Shown piece after piece: positions 54,237 to 62,009 of a stretch of DNA of 64,000 nt. The translations under genes and the position numbers were made by a program. Source of the DNA: JABWCQ01 sp964587105. Lineage in GTDB: Bacteria > Electryoneota > RPQS01. The stretch's first letter is position 1. Each line of letters opens with the position of its first letter. The notes beneath the pieces are model-generated. The model made no database searches and was not told the DNA's origin. It saw nothing but the letters and a program-made list of their open reading frames with translations. The stretch spans positions 148,155-212,154 of the forward strand of contig CAZPKG010000005.1 of assembly GCA_964587105.1 (NCBI GenBank), read 5' to 3'.

Positions 54237-54983
54237 CTAAAACCAAAACTCCTTCAGTTCCGGCTTAACCTGTTCAGCCACAAGTCGTGACGCACGATAC
54301 AGCGACGGAAACGTCCCCGCGTCCGTCCACCAACCTTCGATAGTCGAAGAGGTGAGCGTGCCCTGTGCAAGGTACGCGTTGTTCACGTCGGTGATTTCTA
54401 ATTCGCCGCGCGCGGAGGGCTTCAGCGTCGAAATGATTTCGTAAACGTGCGCGTCGTACATATAGACCCCGATGACCGCCAGATTCGACTTCGGCTCTTT
54501 GGGTTTTTCAACAATAGAGAGCACCTTGCCGCTCTTGTCCACTTCAGCCACACCGAATCTTTGCGGGTCGTGAACCTCTTTCAGGAGAATCTTCGCGCCC
54601 TTGCCCTGACCTTTGAATTGGTCCACGTGCGCCTTGATCGAGTTCTCAAGAATGTTGTCTCCAAGAATCACGCAAATCGAATCGTCACCCGTAAATTCGC
54701 GCGCGAGCCGGAGCGCGTCGGCGATACCGCCCTCGCCTTCCTGATAGGCATAGTTGATGCGTTTCAGACCGAAAGCCTTGCCGTTGCCAAGCAGATTCAA
54801 AAAGTCACCCGCGTAATGTCCGCCGGTGACGACGACGATTTCTGTGATGCCCGCATCCACGAGCGTTTGAATCGGGAAATAAATCATCGGCCGGTCATAG
54901 ACGGGCAACAGATGCTTATTGGTAATCTTGGTCAACGGCAGCATACGCGTACCGAGACCGCCAGCGAGAATAACGCCCTTCAT
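54237..54983 (-). CDS. rfbA: Glucose-1-phosphate thymidylyltransferase
   Basis: First step of dTDP-rhamnose synthesis. The nucleotide-binding motif is MKGVILAGGLGTRMLPLTK; the active-site lysines are in VEKPKEPKSNLA and the DTG-type metal site is GDNIL. The 248-residue length is that of the short archaeal-like group; classical RmlA has about 290. It is the first gene of the rfb run on this strand. Confidence 0.94.
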   Translation of the reverse strand: MKGVILAGGLGTRMLPLTKITNKHLLPVYDRPMIYFPIQTLVDAGITEIVVVTGGHYAGDFLNLLGNGKAFGLKRINYAYQEGEGGIADALRLAREFTGDDSICVILGDNILENSIKAHVDQFKGQGKGAKILLKEVHDPQRFGVAEVDKSGKVLSIVEKPKEPKSNLAVIGVYMYDAHVYEIISTLKPSARGELEITDVNNAYLAQGTLTSSTIEGWWTDAGTFPSLYRASRLVAEQVKPELKEFWF

Positions 54984-55016
54984 AGACTATGGGGATGGGG
55001 AATGGTTGATGGGGGA

Positions 55017-55051
55017 TGAAAACTGAAAATTGAAAATGGAAAATAGAAAAG
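55017..55051. repeat. Heptamer tandem repeat upstream of rfbA
   Basis: Five 7-base units: TGAAAAC, TGAAAAT, TGAAAAT, GGAAAAT, AGAAAAG. It lies 33 bases upstream of the rfbA start, in the leader or promoter region. Length change could alter rfb expression, though no other allele is seen. Confidence 0.6.
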
Positions 55052-55068
55052 CGGAGTGTCAGACAGTC

Positions 55069-55158
55069 GTCATTCTGAACGAAGGCTCGGCGTAGTGAAG
55101 AATCCCTCTGCGTGTATCCAGAGAGATCCTTCAGGCCGCAAACGGCCTTCAGGATGAC
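55069..55158. repeat. MITE-like repeat with GTCATTCTGAA ends
   Basis: About 90 bases with near-complementary ends (GTCATTCTGAA and TTCAGGATGAC). Inside, TCCTTCAGGCCG pairs with CGGCCTTCAGGA as a second palindrome. Similar shorter sequences lie at 57551 and 57604. Confidence 0.65.
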
Positions 55159-55216
55159 GACGCCCAACAAAGAAAATGCTTCAGCGTCAGCGCAATGGGT
55201 CCAGCGTCCACGCTGG

Positions 55217-55609
55217 CTAAAAGTGTAAATCTCCGCCGACCAGCGCGCCCGGCTCGACGTGGGGACCGTTCAGGATTTGGCGGCGCATGACGTCGTCAAC
55301 GTCGTCGAGGTAGAAATTCCATTCGCGGTGATCTTCAGGCTTCAGACCTTGCTCGACTATCCGCACACGCTTGACCAAATCAAGGTCTTCTTTGGGTACT
55401 CTATGGCGCGGCATGATAATTCCGAGCACGTGAATAGTCTTGCTGCCCGATTCTTGAACAATGAGACACTTGCGATCGGAGACCTGCCCGTACCCCCACC
55501 CTTCCGCCGCGTAGGAGCGAATAGACGCTTCCGGTCGCGACAGATAGATGTTCAAACGGCAGGTATTCTCGGAAATTTTACCGAGCACGGGGCCTCCGAA
55601 TAGAGTCAC
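55217..55609 (-). CDS. Hypothetical protein
   Basis: A 130-residue protein, not recognised. It begins with GTG (no ATG near) and has mixed charge with a conserved-looking C-terminal half (DVDDVMRRQILNGPHVEPG). The codon pattern looks more protein-like on this strand than on the other. It lies alone between the rfb run and the DUF2520 gene, with repeats downstream. Confidence 0.5.
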   Translation of the reverse strand: MTLFGGPVLGKISENTCRLNIYLSRPEASIRSYAAEGWGYGQVSDRKCLIVQESGSKTIHVLGIIMPRHRVPKEDLDLVKRVRIVEQGLKPEDHREWNFYLDDVDDVMRRQILNGPHVEPGALVGGDLHF

Positions 55610-55760
55610 AATTCAAAACGGCGTTTTTCACCGATAACGGAACATAGCAAGTGAAAAAGGTACGGCTTTCTCGCCGGAGAGTCAAGCTAACTCTCTCGGT
55701 TTTCTAAGCTTGGGTGTTGTTTCGCTTGCAATTGCCGCGCGGGAAAGCTACCTTATCAGG

Positions 55761-56618
55761 ATGGCAAAATCTCACTTTTACCTGATTGGGCCTGGCGCGG
55801 TCGGCAAGGTGCTGGCCCGCAGACTCGTAAACTCCGGCTGGACTTGCGCCGGGGTGTGCGGTCGCGGCTCCGCCGCCGGGCGCAGACTGGCTAAGGAATT
55901 AAGCGCGCCCTACACATCCTCAATTGAACAAATCACCTTTTACAAAGGTACGATTCTCCTGTCGGTCGGGACGGGTCAGGTAGCTTCAGTGGCAAACCAG
56001 CTTGTGAAGCTGGACCTTGATTGGCGGAACATCTCGATCCTTCACAATAGCGGAACACTGGACACCAAGCCGCTCGCTCCACTGGCCAAGCTGGGTGCGA
56101 CTGTCGGAGCCTGCCACCCGTTTATGACCTTCCCGAGGTTCGGCGGAGCTATCAAAGCCGGCTCGAAAGAAGACAAATACGACCCAAAATTCCCGCTATA
56201 CTTTGGAATTGACGGCGATGCAAAGGGTTTGGCCGCTTGTCGGAAGGTAGTCAAAGCCTGTAAAAGCAATAGCTTCGTTGTGAAAGGCGGTGACCGCATC
56301 GCCTACCACGCCGCCGCAGTTCTGGCTTGCACCCTGTTGGGAGCCAATATCGCAATGGCGACCGAAATTCTAACAAAAGTCGGAATTTCGGAAAAACAGG
56401 CATCTGATGCGGTGTTGGCCATTGCCCAAGAAACCCTCGGCAACTTTTCCGAGTATGGAATAGACCGGTCGTGGACCGGGCCTGCCGTGCGGGGGGACAA
56501 GGCCACCATCTCGGCTCACACCAAAGCCATCCGCAAACTGAATCCCGAGACCGCCAAAGTTTACAAATTGTTGTCCGATTGGGTCATGCAGGAAAAAGCC
56601 AAAGGAGCATCCCGATGA
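55761..56618 (+). CDS. Rossmann-like and DUF2520 domain protein
   Basis: A 285-residue protein. The N-terminal Rossmann motif (FYLIGPGAVGKVLARRL) is followed by a helical DUF2520 domain that resembles 6-phosphogluconate-dehydrogenase-like C-termini (NSGTLDTKPLAPLAKLGA, GACHPFMTF). Function is unknown; some relatives lie near pantothenate or folate genes. The ATG at 55761 is preferred to a start at 55710. Its stop overlaps the next start as ATGA. Confidence 0.85.
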   Translation: MAKSHFYLIGPGAVGKVLARRLVNSGWTCAGVCGRGSAAGRRLAKELSAPYTSSIEQITFYKGTILLSVGTGQVASVANQLVKLDLDWRNISILHNSGTLDTKPLAPLAKLGATVGACHPFMTFPRFGGAIKAGSKEDKYDPKFPLYFGIDGDAKGLAACRKVVKACKSNSFVVKGGDRIAYHAAAVLACTLLGANIAMATEILTKVGISEKQASDAVLAIAQETLGNFSEYGIDRSWTGPAVRGDKATISAHTKAIRKLNPETAKVYKLLSDWVMQEKAKGASR

Positions 56619-57511
56619 TGAGCAAACTTGCGGGGGTGTTGGGCAAGTTCTTTCGCAATCCGGTCTCGCGGATAATTTTCGGGCTGCTGTTCGTGGCCCT
56701 GCCGATTCAGGCCGTGCAAATGCTGTTTAAGGACATGCGCGAAATCAACGGTTGGCAAGAGACCGATGGCTACAAGCTCTTGGCTAACGTGCTGGCAATC
56801 GCCTGTGGATTTTTGAGCTACATCATTTTCGTCCGCCTGTTCGAGAAGCGCTCACCTTCCGAGATTTCCCTCAAGGGTTTCTTCCCCGAATTCGGCAAAG
56901 GTCTCGGGTTGGGGTTTATGCTCTTTACCACCACGATGTTCATTTTGTGGATGTCGGGCTACTACAATCCCGACCGCACGAACTCGATCATGGTCACGGC
57001 CACAGCCTTTGGCATCTCGCTGGCTGGATTCTTTGAAGAGCTGCTCATACGCGGCGTGTTGTACCGCATCATGGAAGAGTCGCTCGGCACGTGGATCGCG
57101 CTGGTGTTGTCTGCCGTTTTGTTCGGGCTGATGCATATGGCTAATCCGAATGCAACCCTCGGCGCAGGCATCGCCCTCGCACTCGAAGCGGGCTTACTGC
57201 TCGCCGCCGCCTACACGCTCACGCACAAACTGTGGTTCGCCACGGGTTTGCACTTCGCGTGGAACTACACCCAAGGCGGCATCTTCGGCCTTCCCATTTC
57301 CGGCAACGAAATGACCGGCATGATTCAAGGCAAAGTCACCGGCCCCGAGTGGATAAGTGGCGGTGCTTTCGGCGTAGAAGCATCCTTCATCGCCGTCGCC
57401 GTTTGCTTAGTTGCAACGGTTTTGATTATGCGCTTGGTCATAAAGCGTGGGTTGATTACTCAACCGTTTTGGAAACGAAGACTAATTCCGCCGAGCGGGG
57501 ATTTAGCGTAG
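56615..57511 (+). CDS. CPBP intramembrane metalloprotease
   Basis: A 298-residue protein of the CAAX/Abi protease group. The motif EELLIRG (about 141-147) with FGLMHMANP and the LHFAWNYTQ segment supplies the two-glutamate and histidine metal site. About eight membrane helices are predicted. CPBP proteases act on prenylated or peptide substrates, and some protect producers from bacteriocins. It is coupled by ATGA to the DUF2520 gene and is followed by a repeat-rich gap. Confidence 0.9.
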   Translation: MMSKLAGVLGKFFRNPVSRIIFGLLFVALPIQAVQMLFKDMREINGWQETDGYKLLANVLAIACGFLSYIIFVRLFEKRSPSEISLKGFFPEFGKGLGLGFMLFTTTMFILWMSGYYNPDRTNSIMVTATAFGISLAGFFEELLIRGVLYRIMEESLGTWIALVLSAVLFGLMHMANPNATLGAGIALALEAGLLLAAAYTLTHKLWFATGLHFAWNYTQGGIFGLPISGNEMTGMIQGKVTGPEWISGGAFGVEASFIAVAVCLVATVLIMRLVIKRGLITQPFWKRRLIPPSGDLA

Positions 57512-57529
57512 CGGTTCCCCGCCGGAATT
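57490..57529 (+). repeat. REP-like palindromic repeat, copy 3
   Basis: Arms GCCGAGCGGGGATT and TTCCCCGCCGGAATT. It overlaps the last codons of the CPBP gene (57490-57511), so the final seven residues may be encoded by the repeat. Confidence 0.85.
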
Positions 57530-57550
57530 TGATCTGTTGCCTTCATTTCT

Positions 57551-57638
57551 GTCATCCTATGTAAGGATCTACCCGAGCAACTGCGAACAATGTCAAGCGC
57601 ATTGTCATCCTGAAGCCGCCGCGGCTGAAGGATCTTGC
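57551..57638. repeat. Two GTCATCCT-type repeat fragments
   Basis: GTCATCCTATGTAAGGATCT (57551-57570) and GTCATCCTGAAGCCG followed by a CGGCTGAAGGATCTT arm (57604-57635). They belong to the same family as the 90-base element at 55069. Confidence 0.6.
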
Positions 57639-57666
57639 CAAGTGACACAACAATTTCAAGCGCATC

Positions 57667-57706
57667 GCCGAGCGGGGATTAAGCGAAGCGATTCCCCGCC
57701 GGAATC
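57667..57706 (+). repeat. REP-like palindromic repeat, copy 4
   Basis: Arms GCCGAGCGGGGATT and TTCCCCGCCGGAATC, with AAGCGAAGCGA between. It lies 13 bases upstream of the small membrane protein start. Confidence 0.85.
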
Positions 57707-57718
57707 TGGAGAACGAAT

Positions 57719-57946
57719 ATGCAAATTACAAAGAAGCAGTTTATCATTTTTGTGGTTGGGCTTGTCATCATCTTTTCCTTCTGTGTCCCATGGCAAGATG
57801 GCGGTAATGGCTACTACGATAATCTCAAATTTCATTCAATCCTGTGGAATTACAATAATGAGTCGCCTTCGATCAACATGATGTTATTTACACTAATTTG
57901 TGCTTTGTGGTGCGTCGTGTTCTATGCGTACACTAAAACCAAGTAG
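57719..57946 (+). CDS. Small membrane protein
   Basis: A 75-residue protein with two predicted helices (KQFIIFVVGLVIIFSFCVPW and MMLFTLICALWCVVFYAYT), not recognised. GGAGAA lies 6 bases before the ATG. It precedes the HEPN-like gene by 11 bases and is AT-rich, so the two probably belong together. A membrane partner or target is possible. Confidence 0.6.
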   Translation: MQITKKQFIIFVVGLVIIFSFCVPWQDGGNGYYDNLKFHSILWNYNNESPSINMMLFTLICALWCVVFYAYTKTK

Positions 57947-57957
57947 TCTTGATATCA

Positions 57958-58884
57958 ATGATTCCTGAGCAAACTTTGAGTACGCAAAAGCAAGTGGATC
58001 ATTTAAACCTTCAGAGGCTTGTATTTGCAAAGTATCTTTTGCACATCGCAGAACAATCCGTAATTCTGCCATCGCCAAAGAAATATGTTACCTTGCTCAA
58101 TTTGCAAGATGCAGTCGAGGTTTTTCTGTACTCCGCCTGTGATCACCTTGGTGTTGAAATACCACCAAATAATCAATTCAATAGTTACCTCAGTCAGATA
58201 AATAAGAAACTTGAACCTAAATCCTTAATCAAGCACAATGATATCCAAAGGTTGAATAAGGCTCGAGTCGGCTTGAAGCATCACACAAATTTCCCTTCCG
58301 ATAAGAATTTGGAGGAGTTTGTTATGCTTTCAAGAGAGTTCTTGATGTCAAATACTAAAATTGTGTTTGAAATGGACTTTCTGAGTATTTCACTTGTTGA
58401 TATCGTAGGTCCAACGGTTGTAAGAGATCACTTAAGACTTGCAGAGATTGAGTTAAAAGCTGGCGACAAAAAGAAGTCGTTGATGAACATTTCAAAAGCT
58501 TGGCAATTGTTACTTAGGTTTCATACTTCAATCGATCATTCACTAAGCGGAGAGCGGGTCTATGAGTATGTCGATCCACTGACATCGCTTGGCAACATCA
58601 TGTTCTCATTTTCTGACTCAGAAATCATTGCTTTTGCAGATCAAACAACTGATGCTCTCGCAAGAATCGCAGACACGCTGAGGCTTTTGGCTCTCGGTAT
58701 AGACTGTCGGAATTATCATGTGTTTGCATTCGGTCTCCCATACATAGCCCAAAATAATGACTTAAGCTGGGAAGCATATTATCGAGGGAATGAAGAATCA
58801 ATGGATGAAGCAGTTATTCTATGGAAGATTGACTTCGTCGTGGATACTTCACTTCGATTGTCTTCGAATAGACCGATGCAATAG
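57958..58884 (+). CDS. HEPN-like domain protein
   Basis: A helical, AT-rich protein of 308 residues from ATG 57958, or 311 from an in-frame TTG at 57949. An R-x4-H motif (RVGLKH) lies in LNKARVGLKHHTNFPSD, at 106-111 in the longer numbering, matching the HEPN ribonuclease signature. About 190 residues of mostly helical sequence follow. The family is not otherwise recognised. It is bracketed by two REP-like repeats on each side, in opposite orientation, and lies between CPBP and porX. Confidence 0.5.
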   Translation: MIPEQTLSTQKQVDHLNLQRLVFAKYLLHIAEQSVILPSPKKYVTLLNLQDAVEVFLYSACDHLGVEIPPNNQFNSYLSQINKKLEPKSLIKHNDIQRLNKARVGLKHHTNFPSDKNLEEFVMLSREFLMSNTKIVFEMDFLSISLVDIVGPTVVRDHLRLAEIELKAGDKKKSLMNISKAWQLLLRFHTSIDHSLSGERVYEYVDPLTSLGNIMFSFSDSEIIAFADQTTDALARIADTLRLLALGIDCRNYHVFAFGLPYIAQNNDLSWEAYYRGNEESMDEAVILWKIDFVVDTSLRLSSNRPMQ

Positions 58885-58904
58885 GGACTTGGGATTGATA
58901 TCCC

Positions 58905-58944
58905 GATTCCGGCGGGGAACCGCTATGCTTAATCCCCGCTCGGC
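58905..58944 (-). repeat. REP-like palindromic repeat, copy 5 (inverted)
   Basis: Reverse orientation: GATTCCGGCGGGGAA arm, then TTAATCCCCGCTCGGC. It lies 20 bases after the HEPN-like stop. Confidence 0.85.
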
Positions 58945-59156
58945 GAACAAGGAGAGCCAGAGCACCCTAACCCCTTGTTTTGCCTACGGGAACAAAACAC
59001 ATTGTCCAAACGTTCAATAATGTTGGCTACGAACTTTTCCCACTCCAAACCCTTGTGAATTTTCCCGCAACCCAGAAAGTCAAGCGGCTGTTTTCCCGAG
59101 ACAACCGTTCCGCCAATTGTTAGGATTGAACGCGAAAACAAAGGCTTAGCGGTACA

Positions 59157-59196
59157 GATTCCGGCGGGGAACCGCTTCGCTAAATCCCCGCTCGAC
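59157..59196 (-). repeat. REP-like palindromic repeat, copy 6 (inverted)
   Basis: Reverse orientation: GATTCCGGCGGGGAA arm, then TAAATCCCCGCTCGAC. One end base differs from the other copies. Confidence 0.85.
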
Positions 59197-59251
59197 GGAC
59201 GTTGGTTCCGCTTTCCTATTTCAAATTTCCTATTTCCAATTTTAGGTATTC

Positions 59252-60820
59252 ATGGCCGAAATCACCAAGAAAATTCTCTGGGCTGACGACGAGATTGATT
59301 TGCTCGAAGCGCACGTCCTGTTCTTAGGACAGCACGGCTATCAAGTCACCGGCGTCACGAATGGCGACGACGCGCTCTCGAAAGTGGACAGTGAAGCATT
59401 CGACTGCGTATTGCTCGACGAACACATGCCCGGACTCGACGGACTTGAAACCGCCGACCGCATCAAAACCAAACGGCCCGATCTTCCCGTCATCATGATC
59501 ACTAAATCGGAAGAAGAGACGCTGATGGACGACGCGCTCGGCGCGAAAATCTCGGACTACTTGACCAAGCCCGTCAATCCGACGCAGATTTTGGTTGCGC
59601 TGAAGAAGGTGATTGACAAATCTTCAATCGAACAGCGCATCGCCACCCGCGACTACTTGGTCGAGTTTCGCGAGATAACGATGAAGCTCAACGAGAATCC
59701 CGGCTGGCGCGAATGGGCCGATATTCATGCGCGGCTCTCGTGGTGGGACATCGAACTCGACAGCCTTCCCGACGGCGGCTTGAAGCAATCGCTCGAAGGC
59801 CAACGCAGCGAATGCAACGTCGAATTCGGCAAGTTCATCGAGAAGAACTACGAAGACTGGCTCTGGAATCAAAAAGAGCGCCCGCCGCTTTCCGTGGACG
59901 TCGTCGAGAAATTCGTCGCGCCGCGTTTGAAAGCCGGAGAGAAAGTGCTATACTTGGTGATGGACTGCATGCGCTACGACCAGTGGATGGCCATCGAGCC
60001 GCTCCTCTACGACAGCTTCCGAGTCACACGCGATTTTCACTACTCGATTCTGCCGACCGCAACTCCCTACAGCCGCAACGCACTCTTCGCAGGCATGTTC
60101 CCCTCAGAGATCGACAAAGAGATTCCCGGCCTCTGGCAGACGCAAGACGAAGACGAAGGAAGCTCCAACAGATTCGAGCGCCAGTTGCTCGACATGCAGT
60201 TACAGCGCTTGAAAATCACCGTAGAGCCTGAAGCTCGCTACGTCAAAGTCTTGGATCCCGAGGAAGCCGCGAACACCGCCAAGAAAGTCTCGCAATTTTG
60301 GGATCGCAAACTCGTCTCGATGGTCTTCAACTTCGTGGACATGTTGGGCCACGGACGAAGTCACTCGGACATCTTACGCGAAATGCTTCCGCATGAAGCA
60401 GGCTACCGCTCGGTCATCAAGGCGTGGTTCGAGCACTCAAGCCTTAGACAGATTTTACAAGCCTTTGCCAAACAGGGTTGGACGGTGATTGTTACCAGCG
60501 ACCACGGCTCGATTCGCGGACAAAAAGGCGCTAAAGTAATTTCGGACCGTGAAGCGTCATCCTCTTTGAGATACAAGTATGGCCGCAATTTGCGGGTTGA
60601 TAAACGGCAAGCCATCGTCGTGCCGCAGCCCGAAAATTTCAAGCTGCCCAAACGCGGCATGAACACCGGCTACATCGTCGCCAAAGAAAACTACTACTTC
60701 GTTTACCCAACCAACTACAACAAATACCTCTCGCTTTACAAAGACAGTTTTCAGCATGGCGGCGTCTCGCTCGAAGAGATGATCCTGCCCGTGGCTGTCA
60801 TGGAAGGCAAGGGAGTTTAA
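59252..60820 (+). CDS. porX: PorX-type response regulator with PglZ domain
   Basis: A 522-residue regulator of T9SS. The receiver domain (1-120) has Asp56 (LLDEHMP) and Lys106 (LTKPV). The C-terminal PglZ domain belongs to the alkaline phosphatase superfamily, with the metal motifs LVMDCMRYDQW near 235, the serine/threonine site after it, FVDMLGHGRSH and VTSDHGS. In Porphyromonas, PorX is phosphorylated by PorY and acts with SigP; its PglZ domain hydrolyses cyclic oligonucleotides. Its partners PorY and SigP are not in the window. The start is the only ATG at the family N-terminus. Confidence 0.93.
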   Translation: MAEITKKILWADDEIDLLEAHVLFLGQHGYQVTGVTNGDDALSKVDSEAFDCVLLDEHMPGLDGLETADRIKTKRPDLPVIMITKSEEETLMDDALGAKISDYLTKPVNPTQILVALKKVIDKSSIEQRIATRDYLVEFREITMKLNENPGWREWADIHARLSWWDIELDSLPDGGLKQSLEGQRSECNVEFGKFIEKNYEDWLWNQKERPPLSVDVVEKFVAPRLKAGEKVLYLVMDCMRYDQWMAIEPLLYDSFRVTRDFHYSILPTATPYSRNALFAGMFPSEIDKEIPGLWQTQDEDEGSSNRFERQLLDMQLQRLKITVEPEARYVKVLDPEEAANTAKKVSQFWDRKLVSMVFNFVDMLGHGRSHSDILREMLPHEAGYRSVIKAWFEHSSLRQILQAFAKQGWTVIVTSDHGSIRGQKGAKVISDREASSSLRYKYGRNLRVDKRQAIVVPQPENFKLPKRGMNTGYIVAKENYYFVYPTNYNKYLSLYKDSFQHGGVSLEEMILPVAVMEGKGV

Positions 60821-60836
60821 CCTAACTCAGTCGCAC

Positions 60837-62009
60837 TTGCTGATATTCATCTCCGTCGTCGTTACCATTCTCGGGCTGCTGCACTTGTTTCTCTATTCGC
60901 GGCTCGTTTCGGCGCTCGAAATCACGAATCCCGCAATCCTGTGGCCGTTGCGCATCGCAGCGGCTTTTCTTGCGGTCTCCTACATCTTAGTCCGGATTCT
61001 TGAACAGAAATTCCCCGGCGCGATTGCCCACGCCTTCGACTGGATCGCATCTATTTGGATCGGAGTGTGGTGGCAGTTTCTGTGGATCACCTTTCTGTTC
61101 TTTCTGGTCAAGGTCGCGTTGGTCATCTCCGGTCAATGGGGCAATTTTTCACTCGAAACGCATCAAATGCTCGGGCGTTACAGCTTCTACGTTGTCACGT
61201 CACTGGTGCTCTTAATAACCGGCTACGGCGTTTACAAAGCGACCGGCCCGGCGCGACTGGTGGAAGTGGACGTCCCCGTAAAGAACTTTCGCCCGGAGTG
61301 GCGCGATTTCAAAATTGCCATGATCGCCGATTTTCACGCCAGCAACACCAACGGCGAGGATCGCATTGCGATGTGGTGTGATCAAATCACAGCCTTGAAA
61401 CCGGATTTAGTTCTCGCCCCGGGAGATGTCATTGACACCCCCGCCAAGCAGATTCCCGAAGTTGCCAAAGGATTTCAGAAACTCTCCGCGCCAATGGGTG
61501 TGTATTCAACGACAGGCAATCATGAATACTACGTCGGCTTACCGGGCGCAGTGGATTTGATGCAGCGAGGCGGCTTCAAAGTTCTGATGAACGAACATGT
61601 CTCGCTTCCCAACGGCATCACCGTCGTCGGCATGGAAGATCGCACCGCGCGCTCGATGGGCAGACAATTGCCGTCATTTGAGCAACTGTTACCCGGCAAT
61701 GATCCGTCTGATGCTCAAATCTTGTTGATGCACACACCGGCAACCGGCGACGTGCAGCGCGCAATGAATGCAGGTTTTGATCTCGTCGTCAGCGGACACA
61801 CGCACGGCGGCCAGATGTTTCCGTTTACGATATTCACCAAGATGGCATTTCCCTATCATCACGGGCTGTACAAAGTGAATGACGGCTATCAACTCACGAC
61901 CTGCGGCATCGGATACTGGGGACCGCCGATGCGCGTCGGCAAGCCGCCGGAAATCATGCTCATCAGATTCGTACCAACCTCTGAACCCGCGCGGTGTGAA
62001 TGGAAATGA
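60837..62009 (+). CDS. Membrane-anchored metallophosphoesterase (YkuE/YaeI-like)
   Basis: A 390-residue protein with four N-terminal membrane helices and a calcineurin-like phosphoesterase domain from about residue 155. Metal motifs are IADFHASN, GDVID, GNHEYY, MHTPATGD and SGHTHGGQ. The family includes UDP-diacylglucosamine and related lipid hydrolases. The start is TTG at 60837, about 16 bases after porX. A later ATG would remove the first helices. Confidence 0.9.
   Translation: MLIFISVVVTILGLLHLFLYSRLVSALEITNPAILWPLRIAAAFLAVSYILVRILEQKFPGAIAHAFDWIASIWIGVWWQFLWITFLFFLVKVALVISGQWGNFSLETHQMLGRYSFYVVTSLVLLITGYGVYKATGPARLVEVDVPVKNFRPEWRDFKIAMIADFHASNTNGEDRIAMWCDQITALKPDLVLAPGDVIDTPAKQIPEVAKGFQKLSAPMGVYSTTGNHEYYVGLPGAVDLMQRGGFKVLMNEHVSLPNGITVVGMEDRTARSMGRQLPSFEQLLPGNDPSDAQILLMHTPATGDVQRAMNAGFDLVVSGHTHGGQMFPFTIFTKMAFPYHHGLYKVNDGYQLTTCGIGYWGPPMRVGKPPEIMLIRFVPTSEPARCEWK

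Larger units (their letters stand above)
58885..59251. other. Repeat-containing gap before porX
   Basis: 367 bases with two inverted REP-like copies (58905, 59157) and about 210 bases between them without a supported gene. A direct repeat TTTCCTATTTC occurs twice just before the porX start. Confidence 0.7.

Noticed and set aside
55700..55760. Leaderless promoter for the DUF2520 gene (TTGCAA, 17-base spacer, TACCTT ending six bases before the ATG)
   Set aside because: The boxes are only partial matches and one example is not enough to claim leaderless transcription.
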